Assembly: GCA_002483135.1 (NCBI GenBank)
Contig: DLHI01000024.1
Span: 146,883 to 210,882 of the forward strand
Length of the DNA stretch: 64,000 nucleotides
Origin: Hyphomonadaceae bacterium UBA7672
GTDB taxonomy: Bacteria; Pseudomonadota; Alphaproteobacteria; Caulobacterales; Hyphomonadaceae
Reading direction: 5' to 3'
A program made the position numbers and the translations under genes. Below the pieces are notes generated by a model. It had not been told where the DNA came from. It did no database searches and saw only the letters and a list, made by a program, of their open reading frames with translations. The stretch's first letter is position 1. Every line of letters begins with the position of its first letter. Positions 49,583-57,948 of this stretch are shown here, piece after piece.

Positions 49583-50620
49583 TCAGGTGTGGTCTTCGTA
49601 TTTCTTGGCGAGCTCTTCGATGTTCTCCGGCGGCCAGGACGGAACGTCCATGCCGAGGTGGAGCCCCATCGAGGCGAGCACTTCCTTGATCTCGTTGAGC
49701 GACTTGCGGCCGAAGTTCGGGGTGCGGAGCATTTCCGCTTCCGACTTCTGGATGAGGTCGCCAATGTAGACGATGTTGTCGTTGCGCAGGCAGTTGGCCG
49801 AACGCACCGAGAGCTCCAGCTCGTCCACCTTCTTGAGCAGCACCGGATTGAAGCCCAGGTCCGGCTCGTCGTCGGACGAGGAAGCGGCAACCGGCTCGTC
49901 GAACGTGATCAGGAGTTGCAACTGGTCCTGCAGGATGCGCGCAGCGTAGGCCACGGCGTTTTCCGGCGAGACCGAACCATCCGTCTGGATGTCGAGCGTC
50001 AGCTTGTCATAATCCAGCACCTGGCCGGCACGGGTATCTTCAACAAACACACCCACGCGTTCAACCGGCGAGAAAATCGAGTCGATCGGGATGTAGCCCA
50101 GAGGAGCGTCATCCGGACGGTTGCGGTCAGCCGGGACATAGCCCTTGCCAGTGGCGACCGTGAATTCCATGCGCAGGTCAGCGCCTTCGTCGAGGTGACA
50201 GATGATGTGGTCAGGGTTCAGGATCTCGATGTCGCTCGACACTTCGATTTGGCCGGCGCGAACCGGGCCGGCGCCCGAAGCCTTCAGCATCATGCGCTTC
50301 GGCGTGTCGGAAACCATGCGGATCGCGACGCGCTTCAGGTTCAGCACGATGTCGGTGACGTCTTCACGCACGCCCGGGATGGACGAGAACTCGTGGACAA
50401 CGCCGTCGATCTGCACACCCGTGATGGCCGCGCCCTGCAGCGAGGACAGCAGCACGCGGCGCAGCGCGTTGCCCAGCGTCGTGCCGAAGCCGCGTTCGAG
50501 CGGCTCGATCACGAGTTTCGCCTTGCGCTGGGGATCCCGATCATGCTCGACAACCGGACGGTTGGGGCGGATCAGGTCTTTCCAGTTCTTGTCGTTCACC
50601 GAACCGGCGGACATCGCCAT
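49583..50620 (-). CDS. rpoA: RNA polymerase alpha subunit
   Basis: A 345-residue protein. The N-terminal assembly domain has VIEPLERGFGTTLGNALRRVLLSSLQGAAITGVQIDGV, with FSSIPGVREDVTDIVLNLK. The C-terminal domain (about 255-330) has LLKKVDELELSVRSANCLRNDNIVYIGDLIQKSEAEMLRTPNFGRKSLNEIKEVL, the part that contacts UP elements and activators. Length is normal for alphaproteobacteria. It is between rpsK and rplQ. Confidence 0.98.
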   Translation of the reverse strand: MAMSAGSVNDKNWKDLIRPNRPVVEHDRDPQRKAKLVIEPLERGFGTTLGNALRRVLLSSLQGAAITGVQIDGVVHEFSSIPGVREDVTDIVLNLKRVAIRMVSDTPKRMMLKASGAGPVRAGQIEVSSDIEILNPDHIICHLDEGADLRMEFTVATGKGYVPADRNRPDDAPLGYIPIDSIFSPVERVGVFVEDTRAGQVLDYDKLTLDIQTDGSVSPENAVAYAARILQDQLQLLITFDEPVAASSSDDEPDLGFNPVLLKKVDELELSVRSANCLRNDNIVYIGDLIQKSEAEMLRTPNFGRKSLNEIKEVLASMGLHLGMDVPSWPPENIEELAKKYEDHT

Positions 50621-50668
50621 GGATAGAACCTCTTCAGTATAGCCAGACCGAAACGAACGCAGTGCGTC

Positions 50669-51073
50669 TTAGACGCGGCGGCGCTTCGGCGGGCGGCAGC
50701 CATTGTGCGGGACGGCGGTGGTGTCGTGGATCGTCGTGACGGTGAAGCCGACAGCCTGCAGCGCGCGCAGCGCCGACTCGCGACCCGAACCCGGACCGTG
50801 CACGAGCACTTCCAGCGTGCGCATGCCATGTTCCATGGCTTTCTTGCCAGCGTCTTCGGCGGCGACCTGGGCGGCATACGGCGTCGACTTGCGCGAGCCC
50901 TTGAAGCCCATCGTACCGGCCGACGACCACGAGATCGTGTTGCCCTGCGCGTCGGTGATCGTGATGATGGTGTTGTTGAAGGACGCATTCACGTGGGCGA
51001 CGCCCGACGCGATGTTCTTGCGTTCCCGCTTCTTGACCCGGCCTTTGTCGGCGCCAGCTGCTTCGCGAGCCAT
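50669..51073 (-). CDS. rpsK: 30S ribosomal protein S11
   Basis: A 134-residue protein. NIASGVAHVNASFNNTIITITDAQGNTISWSSAG and GFKGSRKSTPYAAQVAAEDAGKKAMEHGM, then VHGPGSGRESALRALQAVGF and PHNGCRPPKRRRV are standard S11. It sits in the platform of the 30S subunit near the mRNA exit. It lies 8 nt after rpsM and 48 nt before rpoA. Confidence 0.98.
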   Translation of the reverse strand: MAREAAGADKGRVKKRERKNIASGVAHVNASFNNTIITITDAQGNTISWSSAGTMGFKGSRKSTPYAAQVAAEDAGKKAMEHGMRTLEVLVHGPGSGRESALRALQAVGFTVTTIHDTTAVPHNGCRPPKRRRV

Positions 51074-51081
51074 TGTCTATC

Positions 51082-51450
51082 CTACTTCTTCTTGCCGGCG
51101 ATGGCCTTTGCGGGGCCTTTGCGGGTACGGGCGTTGGTGTGGGTGCGCTGGCCGCGGACGGGCAGGCCCTTGCGGTGACGCAGGCCGCGATAGCAACCCA
51201 GGTCCATCAGGCGTTTGATGTTCATGGCGACTTCGCGGCGGAGATCGCCCTCGACGAGGTAATCAGCGTCGATCGTTTCGCGAATCTTGAGAACCTCGCC
51301 ATCGGTCAGCTGGTTCACGCGGCGAGCGGCTTCGATGCCCAGCTTGCCGGTGATTTCCTTGGCTTTGGCCGGGCCAATTCCATGAATGTAGGTCAGCGCG
51401 ACTTCGACGCGCTTACCGGTCGGAAGGTTTACGCCTGCAATACGGGCCAA
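51082..51450 (-). CDS. rpsM: 30S ribosomal protein S13, TTG start
   Basis: A 122-residue protein. The true start is TTG 51450 (AGGAGAGG upstream), giving ARIAGVNLPTGKRVEVALTYIHGIG, which matches S13 starts. No in-frame ATG is near. EVLKIRETIDADYLVEGDLRREVAMNIKRLMDLGCYRGLRHRKGLPVRGQRTHTNART follows, with the basic tail. S13 sits in the head of 30S and contacts the P-site tRNA. It is the first gene of the alpha operon, with its own promoter 140 nt upstream. Confidence 0.97.
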   Translation of the reverse strand: MARIAGVNLPTGKRVEVALTYIHGIGPAKAKEITGKLGIEAARRVNQLTDGEVLKIRETIDADYLVEGDLRREVAMNIKRLMDLGCYRGLRHRKGLPVRGQRTHTNARTRKGPAKAIAGKKK

Positions 51451-51590
51451 GTGCCTCTCCTGAACGTCCGCCGATTTCCCAACCGGGAAAAGGGCCCGAA
51501 AAATCTCTATCGAAATGCCTTGCGCAACGCGAATGTTCGCCCGACGCCAATCCGGCGCGGCGGAACATTGGCCCGTCACGAAGGCCGCTT

Positions 51591-51618
51591 CTTATATGGG
51601 GCGAACTCGCCCCGTCAA
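51591..51618 (-). promoter_or_regulatory. Promoter of the alpha operon (rpsM-rpsK-rpoA-rplQ)
   Basis: On the minus strand TTGACG (51618-51613), a 16-nt spacer, and TATAAG (51596-51591) lie in the 244-bp adk-rpsM gap. The leader to rpsM is about 135 nt. A 7-bp palindrome (GGGGCGA AC TCGCCCC on plus, 51597-51612) fills the spacer, so a protein might bind there. Confidence 0.75.
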
Positions 51619-51694
51619 CCGCTTATTTCCTTTTGTAGTCACCCTGCTTCGCTTTGCGAGGTTCGGAGCACAATAGACTGATTCAAAACGTATT

Positions 51695-52264
51695 TTACGA
51701 AGTCCGATCCAGGATTGCGCCAATCGCCGAGGCGACCTTTGCAACCTCGGCCATTCCGTCGATCTCGCTCAGCTTGCCCTGCGCCTTGTACACCTCGACC
51801 AGCGGGGCCGTCTGGGTGTTGTACGCGACCAGGCGCTTCTTGAAGGCTTCCGGATTATCGTCCGCCCGGCCCTCGGCTTCAAAACGCTTGGTAACCCGCT
51901 CGATCAGGGCGTTTTCGTCGACCTTCAGGCGGATTACCGCGTCGACCTTGCGACCGCGCGCAGCGAGCGAATCGTCCAACGCCTTGGCCTGGGGAATCGT
52001 CCGTGGGAAGCCGTCGAAGATGAACCCGGCCGCGGCTGGGTTCTTCTCGAGCTGCTCCTCGATCAGCGCAATGACGATCTCGTCGGAGACCAGCGAGCCC
52101 GAATCCATGATCTCGGCCACGCGCTTGCCCAGGTCTGACCCGGACGTCCGCGCCGCGCGCAGCATGTCCCCGGTCGAGAGCTGGATGAAGCCGCGATCGG
52201 CCACGAGCTTCTTGGCCTGGGTTCCCTTGCCCGCTGCGGGCGGGCCGAACAGGATCAGGTTCAC
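51695..52264 (-). CDS. adk: Adenylate kinase, GTG start
   Basis: A 189-residue protein starting at GTG 52264, which overlaps the secY stop (GTGA). It has MNLILFGPPAAGKGTQAKKL (P-loop), QLSTGDMLRAA, GFIFDGFPRTIPQAKALD, and the LID region with RFEAEGRADDNPEAFKKRL. The LID is the short form without zinc Cys residues. It interconverts AMP, ADP and ATP. It sits between secY and rpsM, the usual order in alphaproteobacteria. Confidence 0.97.
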   Translation of the reverse strand: MNLILFGPPAAGKGTQAKKLVADRGFIQLSTGDMLRAARTSGSDLGKRVAEIMDSGSLVSDEIVIALIEEQLEKNPAAAGFIFDGFPRTIPQAKALDDSLAARGRKVDAVIRLKVDENALIERVTKRFEAEGRADDNPEAFKKRLVAYNTQTAPLVEVYKAQGKLSEIDGMAEVAKVASAIGAILDRTS

Positions 52265-53640
52265 TTCTTCTTGCCCCCCAACCGAGCCTTCTTGATCATG
52301 CCCTCGTACTGGTGGCCGATCAGGTGCGACTGGATCTGCGAGACCGTGTCCATGGTGACCGACACGACAATCAGCAGCGATGTGCCCCCGATATAGAACC
52401 GTCCGTTGAACTGGTTCCGAAGAAGTTCCGGCAACACGCAGACCGCGGCGATGTAGATCGAACCGATCACGGTCAGGCGCGTGAGGACGTAGTCCAGGTG
52501 TTCCGCCGTCCGCTTACCGGGGCGATAGCCCGGAATGAAGCCGCCATACTTGCGCAGGTTCTCGGCGGTCTCTTCCGGGTTGAACACGATCGAGGTGTAG
52601 AAGAAGCAGAAGAAGATAATCAGCGCCGCGAACACGACAATGTAGAGCGGCTGGCCCGGCCCAAGGAAGGCCTGGATGAAGCCCAGCACATCGCCCCACC
52701 AGCCGGTCTGCGTGGCCGCGTTGGGATCGATCGTGCCGTCAGGCAAGGTCGTCGGCGCGTTGAAGCCGGCCAGCGTGTTCGGCAGCATAAGCAGCGACGA
52801 GGCGAAGATCGGCGGGATGACGCCGGCCGAGTTGACCTTCAGCGGCAGGAAGGACGATTCCCCGCCTACCATGCGGTTACCCTGCTGGCGCTTGGGATAC
52901 TGGATCAGCAGGCGGCGTTGCGAGCGCTCGATGAAAACGACGAACAGCACCATCGCGGCAGCAAGGCCGATGATCGCGAGCACGGCCACGAACTCGAGCC
53001 GACCGCGATAGACCTGGTCCCAGGTCTGAACGATGTAGTTCGGCAGTTCCGCCACGATGCCGGCGAAGATGATCAGCGAGATGCCGTTTCCGACGCCGCG
53101 CGCGGTGATCTGCTCACCCAGCCACATCAGGAAGATGGTGCCGCCGACCAGCGTGATGACGGTCGACGCCATGAAGTACGGGCCAGGCGTGAACGCCATG
53201 GTGTCGTTGTTCAGCGCAACCGCGACGCCCCAGGCCTGCGCCAGCGCGAGGAGCACGGTGAGATAGCGCGTGTACTGGTTGATCTGCTTGCGGCCGGTCT
53301 CGCCTTCCTTCTTCAGGCGCTCGAGCGCGGGCACCGCAGTGGACAGGATCTGGACGATGATCGACGCCGAAATGTACGGCATGACGTTGAGGGCGAAGAT
53401 GGCCATGCGCTCGACGGCGCCGCCCGAGAATGTGTTCCACATTCCCAGGATGCCTTGCTTCATGCCTTGGAAGGCCAGCGCATACTGGGCCGTGTCGAGG
53501 CCGGGAATCGGGATCTGCGCGCCGATGCGATAGACCAGCAATGCGCCGAGCGTGAACCAGATGCGGGCCTGAAGTTCCTTCGCCTTCCCGAAAGTCGAGA
53601 AGGAGATGTTTCGAGCCAGCTGCTCGGCTGCGGAGACCAT
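52261..53640 (-). CDS. secY: Preprotein translocase subunit SecY
   Basis: A 459-residue protein from ATG 53640. Ten membrane segments are visible, starting IWFTLGALLVYRIGAQIPIPGLD, then VERMAIFALNVMPYISASIIVQIL (plug and lateral gate area), and RYLTVLLALAQAWGVAVAL. LWLGEQITARGVGNGISLIIFAGIV and PLKVNSAGVIPPIFASSLLMLPNTL follow. IPGYRPGKRTAEHLDYVLTRLTVIGSIYI is the cytoplasmic loop for SecA and ribosomes. It makes the protein export channel in the inner membrane. Confidence 0.98.
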   Translation of the reverse strand: MVSAAEQLARNISFSTFGKAKELQARIWFTLGALLVYRIGAQIPIPGLDTAQYALAFQGMKQGILGMWNTFSGGAVERMAIFALNVMPYISASIIVQILSTAVPALERLKKEGETGRKQINQYTRYLTVLLALAQAWGVAVALNNDTMAFTPGPYFMASTVITLVGGTIFLMWLGEQITARGVGNGISLIIFAGIVAELPNYIVQTWDQVYRGRLEFVAVLAIIGLAAAMVLFVVFIERSQRRLLIQYPKRQQGNRMVGGESSFLPLKVNSAGVIPPIFASSLLMLPNTLAGFNAPTTLPDGTIDPNAATQTGWWGDVLGFIQAFLGPGQPLYIVVFAALIIFFCFFYTSIVFNPEETAENLRKYGGFIPGYRPGKRTAEHLDYVLTRLTVIGSIYIAAVCVLPELLRNQFNGRFYIGGTSLLIVVSVTMDTVSQIQSHLIGHQYEGMIKKARLGGKKK

Positions 53641-53728
53641 TAAGCCCGCCCTCCATTTCGCGCCGCTGCCGCCCGCGAGTCTGCTCGTGGGCGGCAAGAA
53701 GGCTGACACCCGCCCGAAAGGGCCAGGC

Positions 53729-54211
53729 TTACTCGGCTGCCTTGGCGGCGACCGGCTCGGTGACTGTAACCTTGCCGCCAGCCTTTTCCACCGCCTCGAT
53801 GGCGGCCTTGGAGGCCCCGGACACAACCAGTTCAATCTTGGACGTGAGTTCGCCCTTTGCAAGGAGGCGGACGCCGTCCTTGCTGCGACGCAGCACGCCC
53901 GAGGCGATCAGCGCCGCAGCGTCGATCGGCTTCTTGGCGTCAAGCTTGCCGGCTTTGATCGCGTCCTCGATGCGGCCGACGTTCACTTCGGCGTAAGACT
54001 TCGACGAGAATGGCGTAAAGCCGCGCTTCGGAAGGCGCATGTAGATCGGCATCTGGCCGCCTTCGAAGCCATTGATGGCGACGCCGCGACGAGCCTTCTG
54101 GCCTTTGACGCCGCGACCGGCCGTCTTGCCCTTGCCCGAGCCGACACCAAGGCCAACGCGCATCCGCTTCTTGCGGGCGCCTTCCTTGTCGGAGATCTGG
54201 TTCAGTTTCAT
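53729..54211 (-). CDS. rplO: 50S ribosomal protein L15
   Basis: A 160-residue protein from ATG 54211 (ATG 54253 is not supported). MKLNQISDKEGARKKRMRVGLGVGSGKGKTAGRGVKGQKAR and GFEGGQMPIYMRLPKRGF are the standard front. A C-terminal globular part ends VTEPVAAKAAE, a little longer than the E. coli form. L15 joins late in 50S assembly. It is followed by secY after 88 nt. Confidence 0.98.
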   Translation of the reverse strand: MKLNQISDKEGARKKRMRVGLGVGSGKGKTAGRGVKGQKARRGVAINGFEGGQMPIYMRLPKRGFTPFSSKSYAEVNVGRIEDAIKAGKLDAKKPIDAAALIASGVLRRSKDGVRLLAKGELTSKIELVVSGASKAAIEAVEKAGGKVTVTEPVAAKAAE

Positions 54212-54257
54212 CTTACTCTCCAGGCCAATTCGTCCCGAGGGGACGACCGGCAAATGC

Positions 54258-54446
54258 TTAGTCCGTCACGACTTCGACAAGGTGCGCGACTTTGGCGATC
54301 ATGCCGCGAACCGAGGGTGTATCCTCAAGCTCGCGCTCGCGCTGGACCTTGTTCAGGCCCAGACCGACCAGCGTCGCACGCTGCGAAGCTTCGCGGCGCT
54401 GCGGGCTCTTCACCTGCTTCACGCGGAGGGTTTTCTTGGCAGCCAT
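54258..54446 (-). CDS. rpmD: 50S ribosomal protein L30
   Basis: A 62-residue protein. KKTLRVKQVKSPQRREASQRATLVGLGLNKVQRERELEDTPSVRGMIAKVAHLVEVV is standard L30, including the conserved LGLNK.... and RGM blocks. It sits between rpsE and rplO in the spc part. Confidence 0.97.
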   Translation of the reverse strand: MAAKKTLRVKQVKSPQRREASQRATLVGLGLNKVQRERELEDTPSVRGMIAKVAHLVEVVTD

Positions 54447-54460
54447 CTCGACCGTCTCCC

Positions 54461-55069
54461 TTACGCGACTTCGGCGTTGCCCGAGCCGTCAGTACGGCGG
54501 GCGATGATGTCCTGCACCTTCAGGCCGCGCTTGGACGCGATCTGACGGGGCGAAGCCTGACGCTTGAGCGCGTCGATGGTGGCGCGAACCATGTTGTACG
54601 GGTTCGAGGAACCGGTCGACTTGGCGACGACGTCACGGATACCGAGAACGTCGAACACCGCGCGCATCGGACCGCCGGCGATCACGCCCGTACCGGCCGG
54701 AGCCGAACGCATGATGACCTTGCCAGCGCCCCAGCGACCGTGGGTGTCGTGGTGAAGCGTACGGCCCTCGCGCAGCGGCACGCGGACCATGGACTTCTTG
54801 GCTTCCTCGGTCGCCTTGCGGATCGCCTCGGGAACCTCGCGGGCCTTGCCGTGTCCGTAGCCGATGCGGCCCTTCTGGTCGCCGACAACGACGAGGGCTG
54901 CGAACGCGAAGTTCTTGCCGCCCTTCACCACCTTGGCGACGCGGTTGATGGCAACCAGCTTGTCGATGATCTCGGACTGTTCACGATCCTCGCCGCCTTC
55001 ACGACGACGGCCGCGGCCGCGCTCACCGCGCTCTCCACCACGTTCGCTACGTTCGCCTTCACGGGCCAT
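54461..55069 (-). CDS. rpsE: 30S ribosomal protein S5
   Basis: A 202-residue protein. The N-terminal 35 residues are Arg/Gly/Glu-rich (REGERSERGGERGERGRGRRREGGEDRE), longer than in E. coli. The core has DKLVAINRVAKVVKGGKNFAFAALVVVGD, GYGHGKAREVPEAIRKATEEAKKSM, and APAGTGVIAGGPMRAVFDVLGI. It contributes to translational accuracy and mRNA unwinding at the 30S entry. Confidence 0.98.
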   Translation of the reverse strand: MAREGERSERGGERGERGRGRRREGGEDREQSEIIDKLVAINRVAKVVKGGKNFAFAALVVVGDQKGRIGYGHGKAREVPEAIRKATEEAKKSMVRVPLREGRTLHHDTHGRWGAGKVIMRSAPAGTGVIAGGPMRAVFDVLGIRDVVAKSTGSSNPYNMVRATIDALKRQASPRQIASKRGLKVQDIIARRTDGSGNAEVA

Positions 55070-55078
55070 TCGCGACTC

Positions 55079-55432
55079 CTAGAATTTCAGACCGCCCTCG
55101 CGGGCGGCATCGGCGAGCGCTTTCACGCGGCCATGGAAAATGTAGCCGCCGCGGTCAAACACCACGTCGGTGACGCCAGCCTTGGAAGCGCGCTGGGCAA
55201 TGAGCTTGCCGACGATCGCTGCATCTTCCGACTTGGTGCCGCCCTTGAAGTCCTTCTCAAGCGACGAGGCGGCCGCAACGGTGACGCCCTTGGCGTCGTC
55301 GATGAGCTGCACCGAGATGTGCTTGGTCGAACGGGTGACGGAAAGGCGCGGCTTGCCGGCGGCGACCTTGCGGAGTTTCGTACGGACGCGCTGGGCGCGG
55401 CGGTCGAACTGTCTGTGCTGAAGCGAGGCCAT
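55079..55432 (-). CDS. rplR: 50S ribosomal protein L18
   Basis: A 117-residue protein. RAQRVRTKLRKVAAGKPRLSVTRSTKHISVQLIDDAKGVTVAAASSLEKDF and FDRGGYIFHGRVKALADAAREGGLKF are standard L18 marks. It binds 5S rRNA with L5. It is 3 nt after rplF. Confidence 0.98.
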   Translation of the reverse strand: MASLQHRQFDRRAQRVRTKLRKVAAGKPRLSVTRSTKHISVQLIDDAKGVTVAAASSLEKDFKGGTKSEDAAIVGKLIAQRASKAGVTDVVFDRGGYIFHGRVKALADAAREGGLKF

Positions 55433-55435
55433 GGC

Positions 55436-55972
55436 TTACTTCTTCTTGCCTTCCTTGCGGCGGACGTATTCGCCCACCTTGCGGACGCCTTTGCCCTTGT
55501 AGGGCTCCGGCGGACGGAAACTGCGAAGCTCGGCGGCGACCTGGCCAACGGCCTGCTTGTCGGAGCCGGTGATCTTGATCTCGGTCGGTTTGGCCGAGGC
55601 GAACGTGATACCGGCGGGCGCCTTGTAGATGACCGGATGCGAGTAGCCGAGCGAGAGCTCAAGATCCTTGCCCTTCAGGGCGGCGCGGTAACCGACGCCG
55701 ACCAGTTCAAGGTCTTTGGTGAAACCCGTGGTCACACCCGTGATCATGTTCTGGATGTTGGCGCGCGTCGTGCCCCACATCGCTTTCGAGCGGCGTTCAT
55801 CGGGGTTGCGGGCCTCGACGTTCACTTCGCCGTCCTTGACCTTGACGGACACTTCGTCCGTCAGCGCCATCTTCAGCTCGCCCTTCGGGCCCTTCACGGT
55901 GACCTGGCCGCCGGCGACCTTGATGTCGACGCCCTTGACCGCTTCGATCGTCTTTTTTCCTACGCGAGACAT
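55436..55972 (-). CDS. rplF: 50S ribosomal protein L6
   Basis: A 178-residue protein. SRVGKKTIEAVKGVDIKVAGGQVTVKGPKGEL and MWGTTRANIQNMITGVTTGFTKDLELVGVGYRA lead to the second repeat, YSHPVIYKAPAGITFA and RSFRPPEPYKGKGVRKVGEYVRRKEGKKK. L6 lies near the GTPase centre of the 50S subunit. Confidence 0.98.
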   Translation of the reverse strand: MSRVGKKTIEAVKGVDIKVAGGQVTVKGPKGELKMALTDEVSVKVKDGEVNVEARNPDERRSKAMWGTTRANIQNMITGVTTGFTKDLELVGVGYRAALKGKDLELSLGYSHPVIYKAPAGITFASAKPTEIKITGSDKQAVGQVAAELRSFRPPEPYKGKGVRKVGEYVRRKEGKKK

Positions 55973-55973
55973 C

Positions 55974-56369
55974 TTAGCTCACCCGGCAAAGGATTTCGCC
56001 GCCGACGTTCTGCGTGCGCGCCTCGGCATCCGACATCACGCCCTTCGGCGTGGACAGGACCGAGATGCCCAGACCGTTGCGAACCAGCGGCAGGTCGCGG
56101 ACGGCCGAGTAAACCCGGCGGCCCGGTTTCGAGATGCGGCGGATCTCGGAGATCACGGGCGCACCGTCGTAATACTTCAGCTCGATATCGAGCTCCTTGT
56201 ATCCGTCCTTCTCCACTTCCGTGAAGCCGCGGATGTAGCCTTCGCGCTGGAGCACCTCCAGAACGTGGGCGCGGAGTTTCGACGAGGGCGACTGTACCGT
56301 CGAGCGACCGCGACGCTGGGCGTTGCGGATGCGCGTCAGGAGATCGCCGAGGGGATCGTTCATTTGCAT
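55974..56369 (-). CDS. rpsH: 30S ribosomal protein S8
   Basis: A 131-residue protein. MNDPLGDLLTRIRNAQRRGRSTVQSPSSKLRAHVLEVLQREGYIRGF and a C-terminal GLGISVLSTPKGVMSDAEARTQNVGGEILCRVS are standard. ATG 56369 or ATG 56363 (QMND) could start it. S8 binds 16S rRNA early in assembly and in many bacteria regulates the spc operon. Confidence 0.98.
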   Translation of the reverse strand: MQMNDPLGDLLTRIRNAQRRGRSTVQSPSSKLRAHVLEVLQREGYIRGFTEVEKDGYKELDIELKYYDGAPVISEIRRISKPGRRVYSAVRDLPLVRNGLGISVLSTPKGVMSDAEARTQNVGGEILCRVS

Positions 56370-56384
56370 TTGTCTATGCCTCCC

Positions 56385-56690
56385 CTACCAGCTCGACTTC
56401 ACGAGCCCAGGGATAAAACCCTGGGAGCCGTACTCGCGCAGGGCGATGCGGGACATTCTGAGTTTCCGATAATAGGCGCGCGGCCGGCCGGAGATTTCGC
56501 AACGGTTGCGCACCCGGTTGGGCGCGGAGTTGCGCGGCAGCTTGGCCAGCTTCATGCGGGCGTCGAACCGGTCTTCCAGGGGAAGACTTTCGTCGAGGGC
56601 CACAGCCTTCAGCTCCGCACGCTTCTTGGCGTACTGAACCACAAGCCGCTTGCGCCGGTTGTTCTTTTCGATCGAGCTCTTCTTAGCCAT
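56385..56690 (-). CDS. rpsN: 30S ribosomal protein S14
   Basis: A 101-residue protein from ATG 56690. AKKSSIEKNNRRKRLVVQYAKKRAELKA and PNRVRNRCEISGRPRAYYRKLRMSRIALREYGSQGFIPGLVKSSW are standard. It is the long form without the zinc CxxC pairs. It lies in the 30S head near S19. Confidence 0.98.
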   Translation of the reverse strand: MAKKSSIEKNNRRKRLVVQYAKKRAELKAVALDESLPLEDRFDARMKLAKLPRNSAPNRVRNRCEISGRPRAYYRKLRMSRIALREYGSQGFIPGLVKSSW

Positions 56691-56709
56691 CTCGTTCTCT
56701 CCAGCGCGC

Positions 56710-57267
56710 CTAGTTGCGGAAGGGGAAGCCAAACTCCGTCAGGAGCGCCTTCGCCTCTTCGTTGGTCCGCGCCGTTGTGCAGACAATGATGTCCATGCCC
56801 CAGACCGTATCGATATTGTCGTAGTTGATCTCGGGGAACACGATGTGCTCCTTCAGACCCATCGCGAAATTGCCGCGACCGTCGAAGGACTTGCCGTTCA
56901 GGCCACGGAAGTCCTTCACGCGCGGAAGGGCGATCGTGGTCAGCCGGTCGATGAATTCGTACATGCGCTCGCGGCGAAGGGTGACCTTCGCGCCGATCGT
57001 CATGCCATCGCGCAGCTTGAACGTAGCGATCGACTTGCGCGACTTCGTCTCGATCGGCTTCTGGCCGGAGATCGCAGCCAGGTCGGCGACGGCGGAACGG
57101 ATCTTCTTGGAGTCGGCGACAGCTTCGCCAACGCCCATGTTGATCACGACCTTGTCGAGCGCCGGCACCTGCATGCCGTTCGTGTAGTTGAACTGCTTCG
57201 TCATCTTCTCGCGGATCGTCGAGTCGTAGAGCGACTTGAGGCGCGGCGTATATTTGGCGTCAGCCAT
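56710..57267 (-). CDS. rplE: 50S ribosomal protein L5
   Basis: A 185-residue protein from ATG 57267, overlapping rplX by 8 nt. YTPRLKSLYDSTIREKMTKQFNYTNGMQVPALDKVVINMGVGEAV, IETKSRKSIATFKLRDGMTIGAKVTLRRERMYEFIDRL and HIVFPEINYDNIDTVWGMDIIVCTTA are standard L5. It holds 5S rRNA and contacts the P-site tRNA. Confidence 0.98.
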   Translation of the reverse strand: MADAKYTPRLKSLYDSTIREKMTKQFNYTNGMQVPALDKVVINMGVGEAVADSKKIRSAVADLAAISGQKPIETKSRKSIATFKLRDGMTIGAKVTLRRERMYEFIDRLTTIALPRVKDFRGLNGKSFDGRGNFAMGLKEHIVFPEINYDNIDTVWGMDIIVCTTARTNEEAKALLTEFGFPFRN

Positions 57268-57580
57268 CGATGGACTCCCCGGAACGCTTGGCGAAGCGAA
57301 CCTTGCGGCCCTTGTCGTCGGTCTTGAAACCGACGCGCGTGGGCTTGCCCGACGTCGGATCGACGTGGGCGACGTTGGAAACATGGATCGGCGCTTCGTT
57401 GCGCTTGATCCCGCCTTGCGGATCAGCCTGGCTCGGCTTCGTGTGGCGCGCCTTGATGTTGACGCCCGACACAACCACGCGGTTCTCGTCGGGGATCGAC
57501 TTCACGACCTGGCCGGTGCGGCCCTTGTCCTTGCCGGTCAGGATAACGACCGTGTCGCCCTTGCGGATCTTGGCGGCCAT
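57260..57580 (-). CDS. rplX: 50S ribosomal protein L24
   Basis: A 106-residue protein whose ATG overlaps the rplN stop (TAATG). AAKIRKGDTVVILTGKDKGRTGQVVKSIPDENRVVVSGVNIKARHTKPSQADPQGGI is the KOW region, and VAHVDPTSGKPTRVGFKTDDKGRKVRFAKRSGE follows. L24 starts 50S assembly. Confidence 0.98.
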   Translation of the reverse strand: MAAKIRKGDTVVILTGKDKGRTGQVVKSIPDENRVVVSGVNIKARHTKPSQADPQGGIKRNEAPIHVSNVAHVDPTSGKPTRVGFKTDDKGRKVRFAKRSGESIDG

Positions 57581-57948
57581 TACAGCACCTCCGGAGCAAG
57601 CGAGATGATCTTCATGTGGTTCTTGGCGCGGAGTTCGCGCGGAACCGGTCCGAAGATGCGCGTGCCGATCGGCTCGTTCTGGTTGTTCACCAGGACGGCG
57701 GCGTTGGTGTCGAAGCGGATCACCGATCCGTCGCGACGCTGAAGGTCTTTGGAGATGCGCACGACAACCGCGCGCTTCACTTCGCCCTTCTTCACGCGGC
57801 CCTTCGGCGCGGCTTCCTTGATCGAGACGACGATCACGTCGCCGATCGAGGCATAGCGGCGCTTCGAGCCACCCAGCACCTTGATGCACTGGACACGACG
57901 GGCGCCGGAATTGTCGGCGACGTCGAGGTTTGTCTGCATCTGGATCAT
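57580..57948 (-). CDS. rplN: 50S ribosomal protein L14
   Basis: A 122-residue protein. MIQMQTNLDVADNSGARRVQCIKVLGGSKRRYASIGDVIVVSIKEAAP and FDTNAAVLVNNQNEPIGTRIFGPVPRELR are standard L14. It overlaps rpsQ by 4 nt and rplX by 1 nt, so translation is tightly linked. L14 lies at the subunit interface and binds release and silencing factors. Confidence 0.98.
   Translation of the reverse strand: MIQMQTNLDVADNSGARRVQCIKVLGGSKRRYASIGDVIVVSIKEAAPKGRVKKGEVKRAVVVRISKDLQRRDGSVIRFDTNAAVLVNNQNEPIGTRIFGPVPRELRAKNHMKIISLAPEVL

Noticed and set aside
53606..56224. An 872-residue open frame on the plus strand
   Set aside because: It runs antisense through secY, rplO, rpmD, rpsE, rplR, rplF and rpsH; a shadow of GC-rich codon use.
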